A stretch of DNA of 64,000 bases, taken from positions 25,143 through 89,142 of the forward strand of contig CAZUYC010000118.1 of assembly GCA_964624475.1 (NCBI GenBank), in the 5' to 3' direction. Position 1 is the stretch's first letter, and each line of letters starts with the position of its first letter. The stretch comes from CAZUYC01 sp964624475 (GTDB lineage: Bacteria > Myxococcota_A > UBA9160 > SMWR01). This document shows positions 49,486 through 60,031 of this stretch, piece after piece. The translations under genes and the position numbers were made by a program. Below the pieces are notes generated by a model, which was not told the origin of the DNA, ran no database searches, and worked only from the letters and a program-made list of their open reading frames with translations.

Positions 49486-50349
49486 ATGAAGCGCTCCGGC
49501 GTCGCGCGCCTGCTCCTCCTCGCGACGGCCCTCGCCGCCCCGCCCGGAGCGGTGGCTACCGCGGCCGATCTCTGGCGCTGGATCGATGCGGGCGGCGTGC
49601 CGCGCTACACGCCCGACCCCGACCGCGTGCCCGCGGCACGGCGCGCGACGCTCGAGCGCGTCGAGCCGGGGATGGCTGCGGCGCCGCAGCGCGAACCCGC
49701 CGTCGCGCAGCCGCCGGCGATCTTCGCTCCTCCCGGCGATCCGGCGCTCGCGGCGGATCCTTTCAACGAGCCCGAGCGCGCGCGCGAGATCCACGGCGAG
49801 GTCGTCGAGGGCGAGGTCATCGAGGGCGAGATCCACGGGGAGACCGGCGAAGGCGAGGTCGTCGTGGAGATCCCGACCCCTTCCTCGGCTCCGTCCCCCC
49901 TCGGTTCGCAGGCGCCTTCCGGCGCGGCCGAGCCGCCGCGCTCCGTCGATTCGGCGCCCGGGCCGCCCGCCGCCCGGCAGCCCGCGCCGGCCGTTGCCGA
50001 GCCGCGGCCTGCGCCGGTGGCGGCTGTGCGCGCGGAGCCGGCCGTCGCCGCGCCCACCGCGCCGCCGGGCCCGCCCGAGTTCCAGGGCGAGGTCGTCGTC
50101 GAGTTCCCGGCCGCGGAGCTCCCGGCGCCGGCCGCGGGCCCGCCGGCGCCGCTCGCACCCGACCGGGCGGCGCGCCGCGCGGAGCTCCTCGCGGCGATCG
50201 CGCACGACGAGGAGGCGCTGAAGGACCACGTGAGCTCGGGGAGCGACACCCAGCTCGCCGCCTCGCCGGAGCTGCGCGAGATCGCGGAGCGCCTGCCGGC
50301 GCTCCAGGCGGAGCTGCGCGCCCTCGAGGCGCCGAGCGCCGCCCCCTGA
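49486..50349 (+). CDS. DUF4124 secreted proline/alanine-rich protein
   Basis: A 287-residue protein with a signal peptide (residues 5-28) and a DUF4124 motif directly after it (LWRWIDAGGVPRYTPDPDRV, residues 29-48). Then an acidic repeat (EVVEGEVIEGEIHGETGEGE), a long Pro/Ala-rich linker and a helical C-terminus (AHDEEALKDHVSSG, LPALQAELRAL). DUF4124 is usually at the N-terminus of envelope proteins of unknown role. It shares the domain with the protein at 3368-4639. Confidence 0.75.
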   Translation: MKRSGVARLLLLATALAAPPGAVATAADLWRWIDAGGVPRYTPDPDRVPAARRATLERVEPGMAAAPQREPAVAQPPAIFAPPGDPALAADPFNEPERAREIHGEVVEGEVIEGEIHGETGEGEVVVEIPTPSSAPSPLGSQAPSGAAEPPRSVDSAPGPPAARQPAPAVAEPRPAPVAAVRAEPAVAAPTAPPGPPEFQGEVVVEFPAAELPAPAAGPPAPLAPDRAARRAELLAAIAHDEEALKDHVSSGSDTQLAASPELREIAERLPALQAELRALEAPSAAP

Positions 50350-50365
50350 GCCCGAGCCCGGGCCC

Positions 50366-51325
50366 ATGCCGGAGACGCGCTCGCGGACGCCGGTGGTGGC
50401 GCTCGCCGGGGGCGTCGGCGCGGCGCGCTTCCTGCGCGGCCTGGTGCGCGCGGTCCCCGCCGAGGACACGACCGCCGTCGTGAATACCGGCGACGACCGC
50501 GTCTTCTACGGCCTCTGCGTCTCGCCCGACCTCGACATCGTCACCTACACGCTCGCGGGTCGCGTCGACGCCGAGCGCGGCTGGGGGATCGCCGGCGACG
50601 CCTTCGCCGCGGTCGACGCGCTGCGCGCCTTCGGCCACGAGACGTGGTTCCGCCTCGGCGACCGCGATCTCGCGACCTGCCTGCACCGGACGATCCGCCT
50701 GCGGGAGGGCGCGGGGCTCGCGCGCGTTACCGACGAGATCCGGCGCGCCCTCGGCGTGGCGACGCGCCTCCTGCCGATGTCCGAGGATCCCTGCCCGACG
50801 GTGGTCGAGCTCTCGGGCGGGCGCCGCCTCCACTTCGAGGAGTACCTCGTGCGCGACGGCGCGCCCTCGGACGTCGAGGCGGTCGACCTCGCGGCGGCGC
50901 GCCGGGCGCGGCCCGCCCCCGGCGTCCTCGAGGCGCTGCGCGGCGCGCGCACGATCGTCGTCTGCCCGAGCAACCCCGTGGTCTCGATCGCGCCGATCCT
51001 GGCCGTCCCGGGCGTGCGCGAGGCGATCGCGGCCTCCGGCGCCCCGGTCGTCGCCATCTCGCCAATCGTCGGCGGAGCGCCGGTCAAGGGGCCCGCCGAC
51101 CACCTGCTGCGCGGGACCGGCGCCGAGGTCTCGGCGCGCGGCGTGGCGCGCCTCTATCGCGACCTGGCCAGGGGCTTCGTGCTCGACGTCCGCGACGCGG
51201 ACTCGCTCGCCGACGTCGAGGCCCTCGGCCTGCGCGCGCTCGCCGTCGACACGATCATGCGCGACGCGGCCGCCTCCGAAGCGCTGGCTCGCGCGACCCT
51301 CGGCCTGGCAGACCGGCTGCGATGA
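50366..51325 (+). CDS. cofD: 2-phospho-L-lactate (or phosphoenolpyruvate) transferase
   Basis: Forms the phosphodiester bond of coenzyme F420 by transferring the activated three-carbon acid to the deazaflavin Fo. In 319 residues: ALAGGVGAARFLRGL, VVNTGDDRVFYGL, HTYTLAG-type segment TYTLAGRVD, FRLGDRDL, CPSNPVVSIAPIL and ISPIVGGAPVKGPA. It overlaps the following cofC-cofE fusion by four bases (ATGA). No Fo synthase (cofG/cofH) or F420-dependent enzyme is in the window. Confidence 0.94.
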   Translation: MPETRSRTPVVALAGGVGAARFLRGLVRAVPAEDTTAVVNTGDDRVFYGLCVSPDLDIVTYTLAGRVDAERGWGIAGDAFAAVDALRAFGHETWFRLGDRDLATCLHRTIRLREGAGLARVTDEIRRALGVATRLLPMSEDPCPTVVELSGGRRLHFEEYLVRDGAPSDVEAVDLAAARRARPAPGVLEALRGARTIVVCPSNPVVSIAPILAVPGVREAIAASGAPVVAISPIVGGAPVKGPADHLLRGTGAEVSARGVARLYRDLARGFVLDVRDADSLADVEALGLRALAVDTIMRDAAASEALARATLGLADRLR

Positions 51326-52710
51326 TCGCGGCCGTCGTCCCGGTAAAGGCGCTCGGCGCGTCGAAGTCGCGGCTCCTGCCGCAGCTCGGGCGCGCGGTCG
51401 CGGAGCGGCTCGCGCTCGCGATGCTCGGCGACGTGGTCGAGGCGCTGCGCGCGGCGCGCGGGATCGACCGCGTGGCGGTCGCGACGCCGGACCCGGCCGT
51501 GGCGCGCGCGGCGCGCGAGGCGGGCGCCGAGGTCCTGCTGCGCCCGGACCCCGGCCTCAACGCCGCGGTCGAGACGGCCGCCGCCGAGCTCGCCCCGGGC
51601 CCTTCCGACGGCCTGCTCGTCGTGCTCGGCGACGTGGCGGGCGCGCGCCCGGAGGAGATCGAGGCGCTGCTGCGCGCGCTCGACGGGCCGGGGGTGGCGC
51701 TGGCGCCCTCGCGCGACGGCGGCACCTCGGCCTTGCTGCGCGTCCCGCGCAGCGCAATCCCGGCCGGCTTCGGGCCCGGGAGCGCGAAGGTCCACCGCGA
51801 CCTCGCGGCCCGCGCCGGGGTCGCCTTCCGCGAGCTCGCCCTCCCCTCGCTCGCGATCGACGTCGACTCGGCGGAGGACCTCGAAGTGCTGCGCCGCGCC
51901 GGAACCGCCGGCCGGCGCACGCGCGCGCTCCTCGACGCGCTCGCGGCGCCGCCCGCGGCCCCTCCCGACGAGCTTCGCCTGGTCCCCCTGCGCGGGATCC
52001 CCGCCGTGCGCGCCGGGGACGATCTGGCGGAACTCGTGCTCGCCGCCGCCGCGCGGCAGGGGCTGCGTTTTGCCGGGGGTGTGCTCGTCGTCTGCCAGAA
52101 GGTCGTCTCGAAGTCCGAAGGGCGCGTCGTCGCGCTGGCAGGGATCGCGCCGTCGGACGAGGCGGTGCGCATCGCCGCGGAGGACGGCAAGGACCCGCGC
52201 CACGTCGAGATCGTGCTGCGCGAGTCGAGCCGGGTGGTGCGCCGCGGGCGCGGGGTCCTCGTCTGCGAGACCCGACACGGCTTCGTGTGCGCCAACGCGG
52301 GCGTCGACCTCTCGAATGCGCCCGAGGCGGGCGTCGCCGTCCTCCTGCCCGAGGATCCGGACGCCTCCGCGGCGCGCCTTCGCGCCGGGCTCGCCGCGGC
52401 CGGCGCCGGCCCGCTCGCCGTGATCGTGAGCGACACCTTCGGCCGCCCCTGGCGCGAGGGCCTCGTCGACGTCGCGATCGGCTGCGCCGGCCTCGCCCCG
52501 ATCGAGGACCTGCGCGGCCGGCCCGACCTCGCGGGCCGCATCCTCCAGGTGACCGCGATGGCGACCGCCGACCAGCTCGCCGCCGCGGCGGGGCTCCTCA
52601 TGACCAAGGACTCGGGCATCCCCGCGGTCTGGATCGAGGGCCTGACACCCGCCGGCGACGGCTCCGTGCGCTCGACCCTGCGCGACCCCGAGCAGGATCT
52701 CTTCCGCTGA
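51322..52710 (+). CDS. CofC-CofE fusion: guanylyltransferase plus F420-0:L-glutamate ligase
   Basis: A 462-residue bifunctional protein for F420. Residues 1-205 are CofC-like (VVPVKALGASKSRLLPQLG, then VLGDVAGARPEEIEALL, ALAPSRDGGTSALL, AIDVDSAEDL), which activates phospholactate or PEP with GTP. Residues about 215-462 are CofE-like (LVPLRGIPAVRAGDDL, VCQKVVSKSEGRVV, ETRHGFVCANAGVDLSNAPE shortened, VIVSDTFGRPWREG), which adds glutamates. Placed with cofD, this puts three consecutive steps of F420 assembly in two overlapping genes. Confidence 0.92.
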   Translation: MIAAVVPVKALGASKSRLLPQLGRAVAERLALAMLGDVVEALRAARGIDRVAVATPDPAVARAAREAGAEVLLRPDPGLNAAVETAAAELAPGPSDGLLVVLGDVAGARPEEIEALLRALDGPGVALAPSRDGGTSALLRVPRSAIPAGFGPGSAKVHRDLAARAGVAFRELALPSLAIDVDSAEDLEVLRRAGTAGRRTRALLDALAAPPAAPPDELRLVPLRGIPAVRAGDDLAELVLAAAARQGLRFAGGVLVVCQKVVSKSEGRVVALAGIAPSDEAVRIAAEDGKDPRHVEIVLRESSRVVRRGRGVLVCETRHGFVCANAGVDLSNAPEAGVAVLLPEDPDASAARLRAGLAAAGAGPLAVIVSDTFGRPWREGLVDVAIGCAGLAPIEDLRGRPDLAGRILQVTAMATADQLAAAAGLLMTKDSGIPAVWIEGLTPAGDGSVRSTLRDPEQDLFR

Positions 52711-52811
52711 GGCCACGCGGCGATCCGGGGGGCCGACTACCACGATCCAAACAGCGCGATGAGCCACGCGACTCCCACGCCGAAGCCCAGTTCGCGCTCG
52801 AAGAACGTCCC

Positions 52812-53408
52812 CTAGGTTCGACCGAGCTCCGCGTCGATCGCCCGCCAGAGCTCGGGGATGCCGAGGCCGCGCTCGGCGCTCGTCGCGAGGATGCGGTCCG
52901 GCGGGAGATCGAGCTGCTTCGCGAGCTCGCGGGCGCGGGCGGCGCGGGCGCCGAGGCCGAGCTTGTCGGCCTTGGTGAGCGCGACGAGCGCCGGGATCTT
53001 CCGCTCCGCCAGCCAGGCGAGGAGCAGGAGCTCGTCCTCCGAGACGTCTCGCCGCAGGTCCTGGAGCAGCACCGCGGCGCGCAGGCGCTCGCGGCCCTCG
53101 AGGTAGGACTCGACGAGGCGCTTCCAGCGCCGGCGCTCCTCCCGGCCGACCTTCGCCCAGCCGTAGCCCGGGAGATCGACGAGGCAGAGGGCACCGGCGC
53201 TGCGCTCGACGCGGTACCAGTGCACGAGACGCGTCTTGCCCGGTGTCGTGCTCGTGCGCGCGAGCTGCTTGCGGTGAACGAGGGCGTTCAAAAGACTCGA
53301 CTTCCCGACGTTCGAGCGGCCGAGGAACGCGACCTCGGGGAGCTCCGCGCGCGGGAACTCCTGCGGGCGCGCCGCCACCGTGAGGAGCTCGGCGCCCAGG
53401 ATCTTCAT
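52812..53408 (-). CDS. engB: Ribosome biogenesis GTPase EngB (YsxC/YihA)
   Basis: Essential GTPase for 50S assembly in many bacteria. The 198-residue protein has G1 GRSNVGKSSLLNAL, G2 TSTTPGKT, G3 DLPGYGWAKV, G4 TKADKL and G5 TSAERGLG. The ATG overlaps the aminotransferase stop by four bases. The 101 bases between cofCE and engB (convergent) show no strong terminator. Confidence 0.95.
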   Translation of the reverse strand: MKILGAELLTVAARPQEFPRAELPEVAFLGRSNVGKSSLLNALVHRKQLARTSTTPGKTRLVHWYRVERSAGALCLVDLPGYGWAKVGREERRRWKRLVESYLEGRERLRAAVLLQDLRRDVSEDELLLLAWLAERKIPALVALTKADKLGLGARAARARELAKQLDLPPDRILATSAERGLGIPELWRAIDAELGRT

Positions 53409-54565
53409 CTCTTTGCCAGGGAGGGGAGGACGTCCGCGAGCCGGGCCAACGCCTCGCGGAGCGACTCGTCGGAGGCGGCGTAGCAGAAGCGCAGGAAGCC
53501 CTCCCCCTCCGCGCCGAAGTCGATGCCGGGGGTCGTGCCCACGTGGGCGCGCTCCAGGATCTCGAAGGCCAGCGCGAGCGAGTCGGCCCCGAAGGTGCGG
53601 GCGTCGGCGAAGACGTAGAAGGCGCCCTCGGGAAGGACGGGCACGCCGAAGCCGAGGCGACGCAGGCCCTCCACCAGGAGATCGCGCCGGCGGGCGTAGG
53701 CCGCGCGCATCGCCGCGACCGTCGCCGCACCGTCGCGCAGCGCCGCGATCCCCGCGCGCTGCACGAAGTGGTTCGCCGAGATGAAGAGGTTCTGCTGCAG
53801 CACCTGGAGCGGGCGCGCCGCGGCCTTGGGGGCGATCGCGTAGCCGAGCCGGAAGCCCGTCATCGCGTATCGCTTCGAGAAGCCGTCGAGGACGTAGGCG
53901 TCGTCGCAGAGCTCGAGGGCCGAGGTCACGCGGGCGCCGCCGTAGACGAGCCCGTCGTAGCTCTCGTCGGAGCCGGGCGGGAGCCCGAGCTCCGCCAGTG
54001 CCGCCAGGGTTGCGCGGGTCTGGATCGCGCCGGTCGGGTTCGCGGGCGAGCTCACCACGATGGCCCGCGTGCGCGGCGAGAGCGCGCGGCGCACCGCGTC
54101 CACGTCGAGGGCGAAGCCGTCCTGCGCGCGCGTCGGCACCGCGACCGGGACGCCCCCGACGACGCGGATCGCGTTCGGGTAGCAGGGGTAGTGCGGGGCG
54201 GCGAGGATCACCTCGTCGCCGGGCCCGACGAGGAGCGAGAAGACGAGCAGCATGGCGGAGGAGGTGCCGTTGGTCACGAGCACGCGCTCCGGGTCGACGG
54301 CGACGCCGAAGCGCCGCGCGTGGTCGGCGGCGATCGCCTCGCGCAGATCGAGGAGCCCGCGGCTGTCCGTGTAGTGCGTCTCGCCGCGCTCGAGGGCCTG
54401 CGCGCAGGCGGCCACCGCGGCGGGCGGCGGCGGGAAGTCCGGCTCGCCGACCTCGAGGTGGATCACGCGCGCGCCCGCGCGCTCCATCGCCTGGGCGCGC
54501 TCGAGGACCTCCATCGCCAGGAACGGCCGGATCTGGTCCACGCGGGCCGCGAAGCGCTCGGGCAT
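53405..54565 (-). CDS. Class I/II PLP-dependent aminotransferase
   Basis: A 386-residue aspartate-aminotransferase-fold enzyme. Landmarks: HLEVGEPDFPPP, HYTDSRGLLDLREAIA, NGTSSAMLL, SSPANPTGA, DESYDGLVYGG and the PLP lysine in LDGFSKRYAMTGFRLGY, then the carboxylate-binding Arg in FLRFCYA. ATG 54565 gives the usual N-terminus (RVDQIRPFLAMEVL). The substrate amino acid cannot be set by reading. A TTGACA lies 30 bases upstream (54600-54595) but its -10 (TACCCG) is poor. Confidence 0.9.
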   Translation of the reverse strand: MPERFAARVDQIRPFLAMEVLERAQAMERAGARVIHLEVGEPDFPPPPAAVAACAQALERGETHYTDSRGLLDLREAIAADHARRFGVAVDPERVLVTNGTSSAMLLVFSLLVGPGDEVILAAPHYPCYPNAIRVVGGVPVAVPTRAQDGFALDVDAVRRALSPRTRAIVVSSPANPTGAIQTRATLAALAELGLPPGSDESYDGLVYGGARVTSALELCDDAYVLDGFSKRYAMTGFRLGYAIAPKAAARPLQVLQQNLFISANHFVQRAGIAALRDGAATVAAMRAAYARRRDLLVEGLRRLGFGVPVLPEGAFYVFADARTFGADSLALAFEILERAHVGTTPGIDFGAEGEGFLRFCYAASDESLREALARLADVLPSLAKR

Positions 54566-54728
54566 CCGGGTCGGGTAGCCGCGCGGGTCGGGGGTGTCAA
54601 CCGGCCCGGGCGCGCAACCGTTTGGAATTGCGATCACTTTCCGGGGCGCGCCCGGTTTACGTCCCCACCGGAAGCCGATACGCGGCGCACGTGTCCAGGG
54701 ACGTGCAGCTCCATCCCGGTTTCCTTCC

Positions 54729-55301
54729 TCACGGCTCGTCGGGCTCGAGCGCCCGGGCGAGGCGATCCTCGACCTCCCAGACGGTCGCCCAGCGCCGGAT
54801 CAGGTCCCAGCCGAGCGCGGCTCCGGCTGCCTCTGCCGTCGCGATCACGTCTCGGACGTCCTGCCGGTCGCGGGGACGCCAGGCGATCAGCTTGTACACG
54901 ATCAGGTGCTCGCGCGTAACGACTCGGACGCTCGCATCTCCGAGCGGCTTCTCGACCGCGCGCTCGACGGCCTCGCGTTCGAAGGGCGTTGCGGCCACCA
55001 GCACGTCGATCTGTCGGTACGGCGCCGGCGCGCCCTCGTTGCGGAAGATGGTGACCGCCGGCAGGAGGTCCGAAGGCTCCGCCCGGTGCGAGCGCACGGG
55101 CGAATAGGAGAGATCGGCCAGCCCCGCGACGAGCCTCCGATACCCGTCCGGGTCGGCGACGACGGCGAAGTCGAGGTCGGTCGTGAGGCGCGGCGGAGCC
55201 CAGGCGTTGCGGGCCGCGGCGCCGATGACCGCGTAGGGGACGCGCGCCGCCGCGAGCGCTCGGAGGATCCGATCGAGCGGGGCGCCGCCCGGCTCGGTCA
55301 A
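54729..55301 (-). CDS. Nucleotidyltransferase-fold protein of a two-gene module
   Basis: A 190-residue protein related to DUF6036/AbiEii-type nucleotidyltransferases: PYAVIGAAARNAW, then TTDLDFAVVADPDGYRRLV (the DxD pair), YRQIDVLVAATPFE and VVTREHLIVYKLIAWRPRDR-type helix. Such proteins occur as toxins or antitoxins. It starts with TTG overlapping the previous gene's stop (TTGA), so its synthesis depends on that gene. The 163 bases beyond it toward the aminotransferase hold nothing clear. Confidence 0.75.
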   Translation of the reverse strand: MTEPGGAPLDRILRALAAARVPYAVIGAAARNAWAPPRLTTDLDFAVVADPDGYRRLVAGLADLSYSPVRSHRAEPSDLLPAVTIFRNEGAPAPYRQIDVLVAATPFEREAVERAVEKPLGDASVRVVTREHLIVYKLIAWRPRDRQDVRDVIATAEAAGAALGWDLIRRWATVWEVEDRLARALEPDEP

Positions 55302-55600
55302 TCGCGCGGCCTTCCGAGGCGGAGCCAGCGCCGTTGGAGCTCGACCTGCGCGTCCGCGCGAGCGCGCTCTTGCCGTTCGATCTCCGGCGAGGCGACCGCG
55401 AGTCGAGCGAGCTCGAGTCCCACGCGAATTCCGTTCGCGGTCGGGTCCTGGGCGGCGCGCTCGATCTGGACGCGCTTTTCCTCCTCCATCGCGCGCGCGA
55501 TGGCGGAGAAGTGGCTTCGCTCGGCCAGGGTCGGTCGCGCCGGTGCTGCGTCGGCCTCCGGCGCCGCCCTTACGGGTCGCGGCGTATCTCTACCGCCCAT
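55298..55600 (-). CDS. Small helical partner of the nucleotidyltransferase
   Basis: A 100-residue, highly charged protein: a disordered N-terminus (about 1-25), then helices (AIARAMEEEKRVQIERAAQD, GLELARLAVASPEIERQERA). I do not recognise the family. Size, position and four-base overlap with the nucleotidyltransferase suggest a toxin-antitoxin-like pair. ATG 55600. Confidence 0.6.
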   Translation of the reverse strand: MGGRDTPRPVRAAPEADAAPARPTLAERSHFSAIARAMEEEKRVQIERAAQDPTANGIRVGLELARLAVASPEIERQERARADAQVELQRRWLRLGRPRD

Positions 55601-55689
55601 GGCGATAGCCTATCAGGGGGCAGGAGGCTCGCATCCCCGCTCGTTCCCGCATCATCCCGCTGGTTTCCATCCCGCGGTACACTCCCCGC

Positions 55690-56142
55690 GTGTCGAAGGG
55701 CATGCAGATCGCGGCGGGAGCGACCCTCGTGGCCCTCCTCGTCGGCTGGTACGCGGTCTCGAACCTCGAGGGCGGCGCCTCGTTCGCCTACTTCCAGCAC
55801 CTCGCACAGTTCCAGTCGCGCGCCGGGGAGCTCGCCGGGCGCGACGCGCGCGTTCACGGCTACGTGGCCCCGGGCTCGATCGAGCGCGACGTCCCCGCGA
55901 AGCAGGTGCGCTTCCGCGTCGTGAACGACCCGCCGCACGCGGGCGGCGCCGCCGGGGCGCCGCTCGAGGTCGTCTTCGCGAGCCTCGAGACGCCGGACCT
56001 CTTCAAGGACGGCGCGGAGGTGGTGGTCGAGGGGCGGCTCGCGAGCGCGGGCGGCGTCTTCCACGCCGACAAGGTGCTCGCGAAGTGCCCCTCGAAGTTC
56101 GAACCCGCGACCGTGCGGGCCGGGCGGGAGCCCGGGGCCTAG
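55690..56142 (+). CDS. ccmE: Cytochrome c maturation heme chaperone CcmE, Cys type
   Basis: Membrane-anchored periplasmic heme chaperone. The 150-residue protein has one N-terminal helix (6-26), a beta-barrel core (VHGYVAPGSIERDV, VRFRVVNDPP, FKDGAEVVVEGRL) and the C-terminal VLAKCPSKFEP (130-140). The classical heme-binding His is Cys 133, as in the CxxxY-type CcmE of Desulfovibrio, but the tyrosine is also changed (Phe 137). GTG 55690 is used; ATG 55702 is an alternative. Confidence 0.9.
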   Translation: MSKGMQIAAGATLVALLVGWYAVSNLEGGASFAYFQHLAQFQSRAGELAGRDARVHGYVAPGSIERDVPAKQVRFRVVNDPPHAGGAAGAPLEVVFASLETPDLFKDGAEVVVEGRLASAGGVFHADKVLAKCPSKFEPATVRAGREPGA

Positions 56143-56144
56143 GC

Positions 56145-56192
56145 AAGGCGGCGCAGCCGCCGCGCAGCGAGCCACAGGCGAGCGAAGGCGGG
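56145..56192 (+). repeat. Family A repeat between ccmE and ccmF
   Basis: GGCAAGGCGGCGCAGCCGCC followed by GCGCAGCGAGCCACAGGCGA and GCGAAGGCGGG. This is the same sub-type as the coding tandem repeat at 49034-49192 (GCGAAGG ending rather than GCGGAG). It separates two genes of one operon. Confidence 0.85.
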
Positions 56193-56234
56193 AGGCTACC
56201 GAGCCCGCACGCCCGCCCCGGCTGGAGAGTCCCC

Positions 56235-58204
<1,970 letters not shown>

Positions 58205-58208
<4 letters not shown>

Positions 58209-60031
58209 GGTCGTGCAGCGCCCTCGGGCTCCTCGCCCGCGCGCTCGCCGGATGCTTGCTCGCCGCGCCCGCGCTCGCGCAGGAGGCCCCGGGAGCGCTG
58301 CCGCCGGGCCCCGCGACGCTGCGCGGGCGGATCGTGCACGAGGCCGGCGGCCCGGTCGCGGACCTCCCGGTCGTCCTCTACGCGGCGCCGGGCGAGGGCT
58401 CCCCGGGGCTCGGGCGCAGCGTCTCCGATGCGTCCGGCGGCTTCGCCTTCGAGGGGATCTCGAACGATCCGGGGATCGCCTATCTCGTCGGGGTGCGCGC
58501 GGAGGACCTGCCCTTCGGCATGCGCGTCGGCTTCGAGCCCGGCCAGACGCTGCGCGAGATCGAGGTGCGCATCGCCGCTGCGGTCTCGGACGCGAGCGGC
58601 GTCGAGCGGGCGGCGGCCCGCCTGCGCATCGACCGCGGCTGCGGCGGGCTCCGCATCGTCGAGACCCACGAGCTGCGCAACCCGGGCGACCGCGTGGTCT
58701 TCTTTCCCGAGGCGCGCCGCGAGGGCGCCCTGCCCATCCTCGCGCTCGAGCTGCCCGCGGGTGCCGGCCCCGTGAGCGTCCCCTTCGCCGCGCAGCGCCT
58801 CGAGCAGGCGGGCGCGCGCGTGGCGTTCTTCGGCCCGCTGCATCCGGGTGTCCACGAGATCGAGTTCTCCTACTCGGTCCCGGCGCAGGGCGACGCGGCC
58901 CTGCTCGCCTGGCGATTCCCGCAGGGCGTGCGCCGCCTCGAGGTGTGGACGGACGCCGCCGGACCCCACGCGACGGGGGCAGGGCTCGCGCCCGCTGCGC
59001 CGCGAACCCTCGAGGGCCACAGCTACGCGTCGAGCGCGGCCGGTCCGCTCGCGCCCGGCGCAGCGCTGGAGCTGCGCCTCGAGATCCCGGCCGTCGCTCC
59101 CTCCGCGCTCGCGGTGAGCGAGGCGCAGACCTGGCTCGAGCTCGACGACGCGGCGCTCGTCGTGGACGAGCGCTACCGCCTCTCGGTGCCCGGGACGGAG
59201 CCGCTCGCGGCCGCGTCGGACGCGCCGCTCCTCTGCGTCGCGCTTCCGCCGCGCGCGGAGGCGCTGCGCTTTTCGCCCGAGACCCTCGCGATGGGCCCGG
59301 AGCCGGACCCTTCGGGCGCGCTCGCCCTGCGCGGTCCGATTCCCGCGGGCGACTCCGCGCTGGTGCTGCGCTACCGCGTCCCCGTCGAGGGCGACGCCGT
59401 CGAGCTCGTGCAGCGCTTCGACCGCGCGGTCGGCGCGCTCCGCGTCTTCGTGGCGGACACGGGGATCACGGCCGAGAGCCCCCGCCTGCATCGCCTCCGG
59501 CCGGTGCGCAGCGCCGACCGCACCTTCCTCCAGCTCGAGGGCTTCCAGATCGAGCCGGGCGAGAGCGTCGCGATCCGGCTCGCGCGGCTCGCCCCGCGCC
59601 GGCCCGTGCCGCGCGTCGCCGCGTTCGGCTTCTCGCTCGCGCTCGCCGCTGCGGCGATCGGCTTCCTGGTCGGGCCGCTGCGCGGGGAGCGCGAGGAGCC
59701 GAGCGTCGACCCGGAGCTCGCGGCGCTCGACACCGAGCGCGAGGCCGCCCTCGCGGCGCTCCACAGCCTCGAGGAGGACTTCGAGACCGGGAAGCTCGAC
59801 GCCGCCGACCACGCGGAGCTGCGGGCCGAGCTGCGCGCGCGCGTGGCGGAGCTGATCCAGCGCCGGCGCGCAGCTTTGCTCCCCGTGACCCGAGGCCAGA
59901 CCCCTGGCGCCGGGGCGGACGCCGCGCCCGCGGCGGCGGCCTGCGCCGCGTGTGCGGCGGCGCTCGCCCCCGACGCGCGCTTCTGCCACCGCTGCGGCGC
60001 CGCGGTCCCGGCCCCGGGCGGTCCCGGTTGA
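58205..60031 (+). CDS. Unknown exported zinc-ribbon protein within the ccm operon
   Basis: A 608-residue protein: signal peptide (8-25), a carboxypeptidase-regulatory-like domain (about 38-100; LRGRIVHEAGGPVADLPVVL), two long beta-rich regions (about 120-450), a membrane helix (about 475-495; GFSLALAAAAIGFLVG), then a helical segment (TEREAALAALHSLEEDFETG, KLDAADHAELRAELRARV) and a C-terminal zinc ribbon (CAAC...CHRC). The helical segment resembles the conserved part near the anchor of CcmH/CcmI-type proteins, so it may replace them. That is inference. ATGA and TTGA overlaps join it to ccmF and ccmA. Confidence 0.78.

Noticed and set aside
54572..54600. Promoter for the aminotransferase (TTGACA at 54600-54595)
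   Set aside because: The -10 at 17 bases is TACCCG, which is too poor to support a call.
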